Assembly: GCF_001425785.1 (NCBI RefSeq)
Contig: NZ_LMDI01000076.1
Span: 156,391-220,390 of the forward strand
Source: Rhizobacter sp. Root1221
GTDB taxonomy: Bacteria; Pseudomonadota; Gammaproteobacteria; Burkholderiales; Burkholderiaceae_C
Reading direction: 5' to 3'
Length of the DNA stretch: 64,000 nucleotides
Both the position numbers and the translations under genes were made by a program. The stretch's first letter is position 1; each line of letters begins with the position of its first letter. A model generated the notes under the pieces. It saw only the letters and a program-made list of their open reading frames with translations. It was not told the origin of the DNA and did not search any database. This document shows positions 63,385-64,000 of the stretch, in pieces.

Positions 63385-63849
63385 ATGACCCACCAGTTCT
63401 GGCTGATGAAAAGCGAGCCCGACGAGTGCTCGATCGACGACCTCGAAGCGGCTCCCGGCCAGACCATCCCGTGGATCGGCGTTCGCAACTACCAGGCGCG
63501 CAACTTCATGCTGAACGGCATGCGCGTCGGTGACGGCGTGCTGTTCTACCACTCGTCGTGTGCCGTCCCCGGCGTGGCAGGCCTCGCCGAAGTAGCGAGC
63601 GCCCCCTATCCCGACCCCAGCCAGTTCGACCCGAAGAGCCCATACGCCGATCCCAAGTCCCCGCCCGACAAGCCGCGCTGGTCGCTCGTGGACGTGCACT
63701 TCCAGCGCAAGACGCGCCTGTTGCCGCTGAAGGAAATGCGCGACGCCCCCGAACTCGCGAGCATGGTGCTGTTGAAGCCGGGTAGCCGGTTGTCGATCAC
63801 GCCGGTGACGGTGGATGAGTGGCGGGCGGTGTTGAAGCGGCTTGGGTAG
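63385..63849 (+). CDS. EVE domain protein
   Basis: 154 residues from ATG 63385. The sequence starts FWLMKSEPDECSIDDLEA and continues with WIGVRNYQARNFMLNGMRVGDGV, FYHSSCAVPGVAGLAEVA, PYPDPSQFDP, RWSLVDVHF and LLKPGSRLSITPVT. These are the blocks of the EVE/THYN1 family, a PUA-like fold thought to bind modified bases in DNA or RNA. It follows the 6S RNA gene, as in related bacteria. A longer frame to 63331 overlaps the RNA gene and is rejected. Confidence 0.92.
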   Translation: MTHQFWLMKSEPDECSIDDLEAAPGQTIPWIGVRNYQARNFMLNGMRVGDGVLFYHSSCAVPGVAGLAEVASAPYPDPSQFDPKSPYADPKSPPDKPRWSLVDVHFQRKTRLLPLKEMRDAPELASMVLLKPGSRLSITPVTVDEWRAVLKRLG

Positions 63850-63887
63850 TTGGGCGCAGACGCCAAGTCGCGTCCTCATGCGCCCCC

Positions 63888-63925
63888 GTCATTCCGGCGA
63901 AAGCCCACTACTGTCCGGAATAATT
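63888..63925. repeat. Possible insertion-sequence end, related to a copy at 14857-14894
   Basis: The segment reads GTCATTCCGGCGAAAGCCC, then ACTACTGTCCGGAATAAT. Its core GCCCACTACTGTCCGG matches GCCCACTGCTGTCCGG at 14872-14887 in 15 of 16 positions, and the preceding GTCAT-CCG is also shared. It lies seven bases beyond the stop of the partial open frame at 63932-64000, as a terminal repeat would. Confidence 0.4.
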
Positions 63926-63931
63926 TCCCCC

Positions 63932-64000
63932 TCAGTTGAACAGGGGCGGTTGGGCGGCGGCGAAGGCTTGCGCGGCTTGCCTTCGTCGTCGATACAACTG
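63932..64000 (-). CDS. C-terminal end of an open frame entering from the right edge (possible transposase)
   Basis: The minus strand from 64000 is open for 22 codons, ending LYRRRRQAAQAFAAAQPPLF-N and a TGA at 63932. The basic, Ala/Gln-rich ending with a PLF/PLL terminus resembles the end of some IS transposases, and a possible terminal repeat follows directly. Too little is visible to assign a family. Confidence 0.35.
   Translation of the reverse strand, partial: QLYRRRRQAAQAFAAAQPPLFN

Overview
The window is high-GC DNA (about 65-73% by hand counts of sample lines, lower in one accessory stretch). It looks like the chromosome of a betaproteobacterium of the order Burkholderiales, most likely a Rubrivivax/Roseateles/Rhizobacter-type genus. 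The reasons are the complete iscRSUA-hscBA-fdx operon, an intracellular PHB depolymerase with a nucleophilic Cys, RsxB next to Nth, a zapB-like/zapA/6S RNA/EVE block, a UvrB/aromatic aminotransferase divergon, and dispersed GC-rich intergenic palindromes typical of that order. The genus is inferred; no 16S gene is present.

Layout. 0-6.3 kb: an RND efflux pump (permease cut by the window edge, adaptor, outer-membrane lipoprotein) on the minus strand, divergent from a MipA/OmpV outer-membrane protein and an OmpR/EnvZ-type two-component pair. 6.4-12.4 kb: catabolic and stress genes with regulators (SDR, AraC, MIase-like, DJ-1/PfpI, amidohydrolase, quinone oxidoreductase, LysR). 12.5-21.5 kb: SlyX, a FUSC transporter, a LysR/MFS divergon, a TRAP transporter with an unusually long large permease, and a DTW-domain tRNA-modification enzyme. 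21.7-28.2 kb: a secreted GH78-like rhamnosidase with an inserted lectin-like domain and a LacI regulator, then a LuxR regulator divergent from a methyltransferase and a DUF1059 gene.

28.3-32.3 kb: tRNA-Gly(CCC) with a clear terminator, then a lower-GC accessory stretch holding a transposase remnant, a beta-propeller-like protein and small DUF5063 and DM13 proteins. 32.4-37.9 kb: the ISC iron-sulfur operon behind a probable IscR site. 37.9-45.1 kb: housekeeping genes (LMW phosphatase, uvrB, aminotransferase, phaZ, rsxB, nth).

45.0-62.5 kb: one tightly packed 16-gene vitamin B12 operon on the minus strand behind a cobalamin riboswitch. It encodes uptake (btuB, btuFCD), adenosylation (btuR), amidation (cobB, cobQ), aminopropanol attachment (cbiB, cobD) and nucleotide-loop assembly (cobU, cobT, cobS, cobC-type phosphatase). 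Embedded in it is the most interesting system in the window: an apparently exported, membrane-anchored CobN-like protein with an ExbB/TolQ-like and an ExbD-like (DUF2149) partner. This suggests an envelope-located, proton-motive-force-driven corrinoid or cobalt device rather than a classical cytoplasmic CobNST chelatase. 62.6-64.0 kb: cell-division genes, 6S RNA, an EVE-domain gene and, at the edge, a fragment that may be the end of a transposase.
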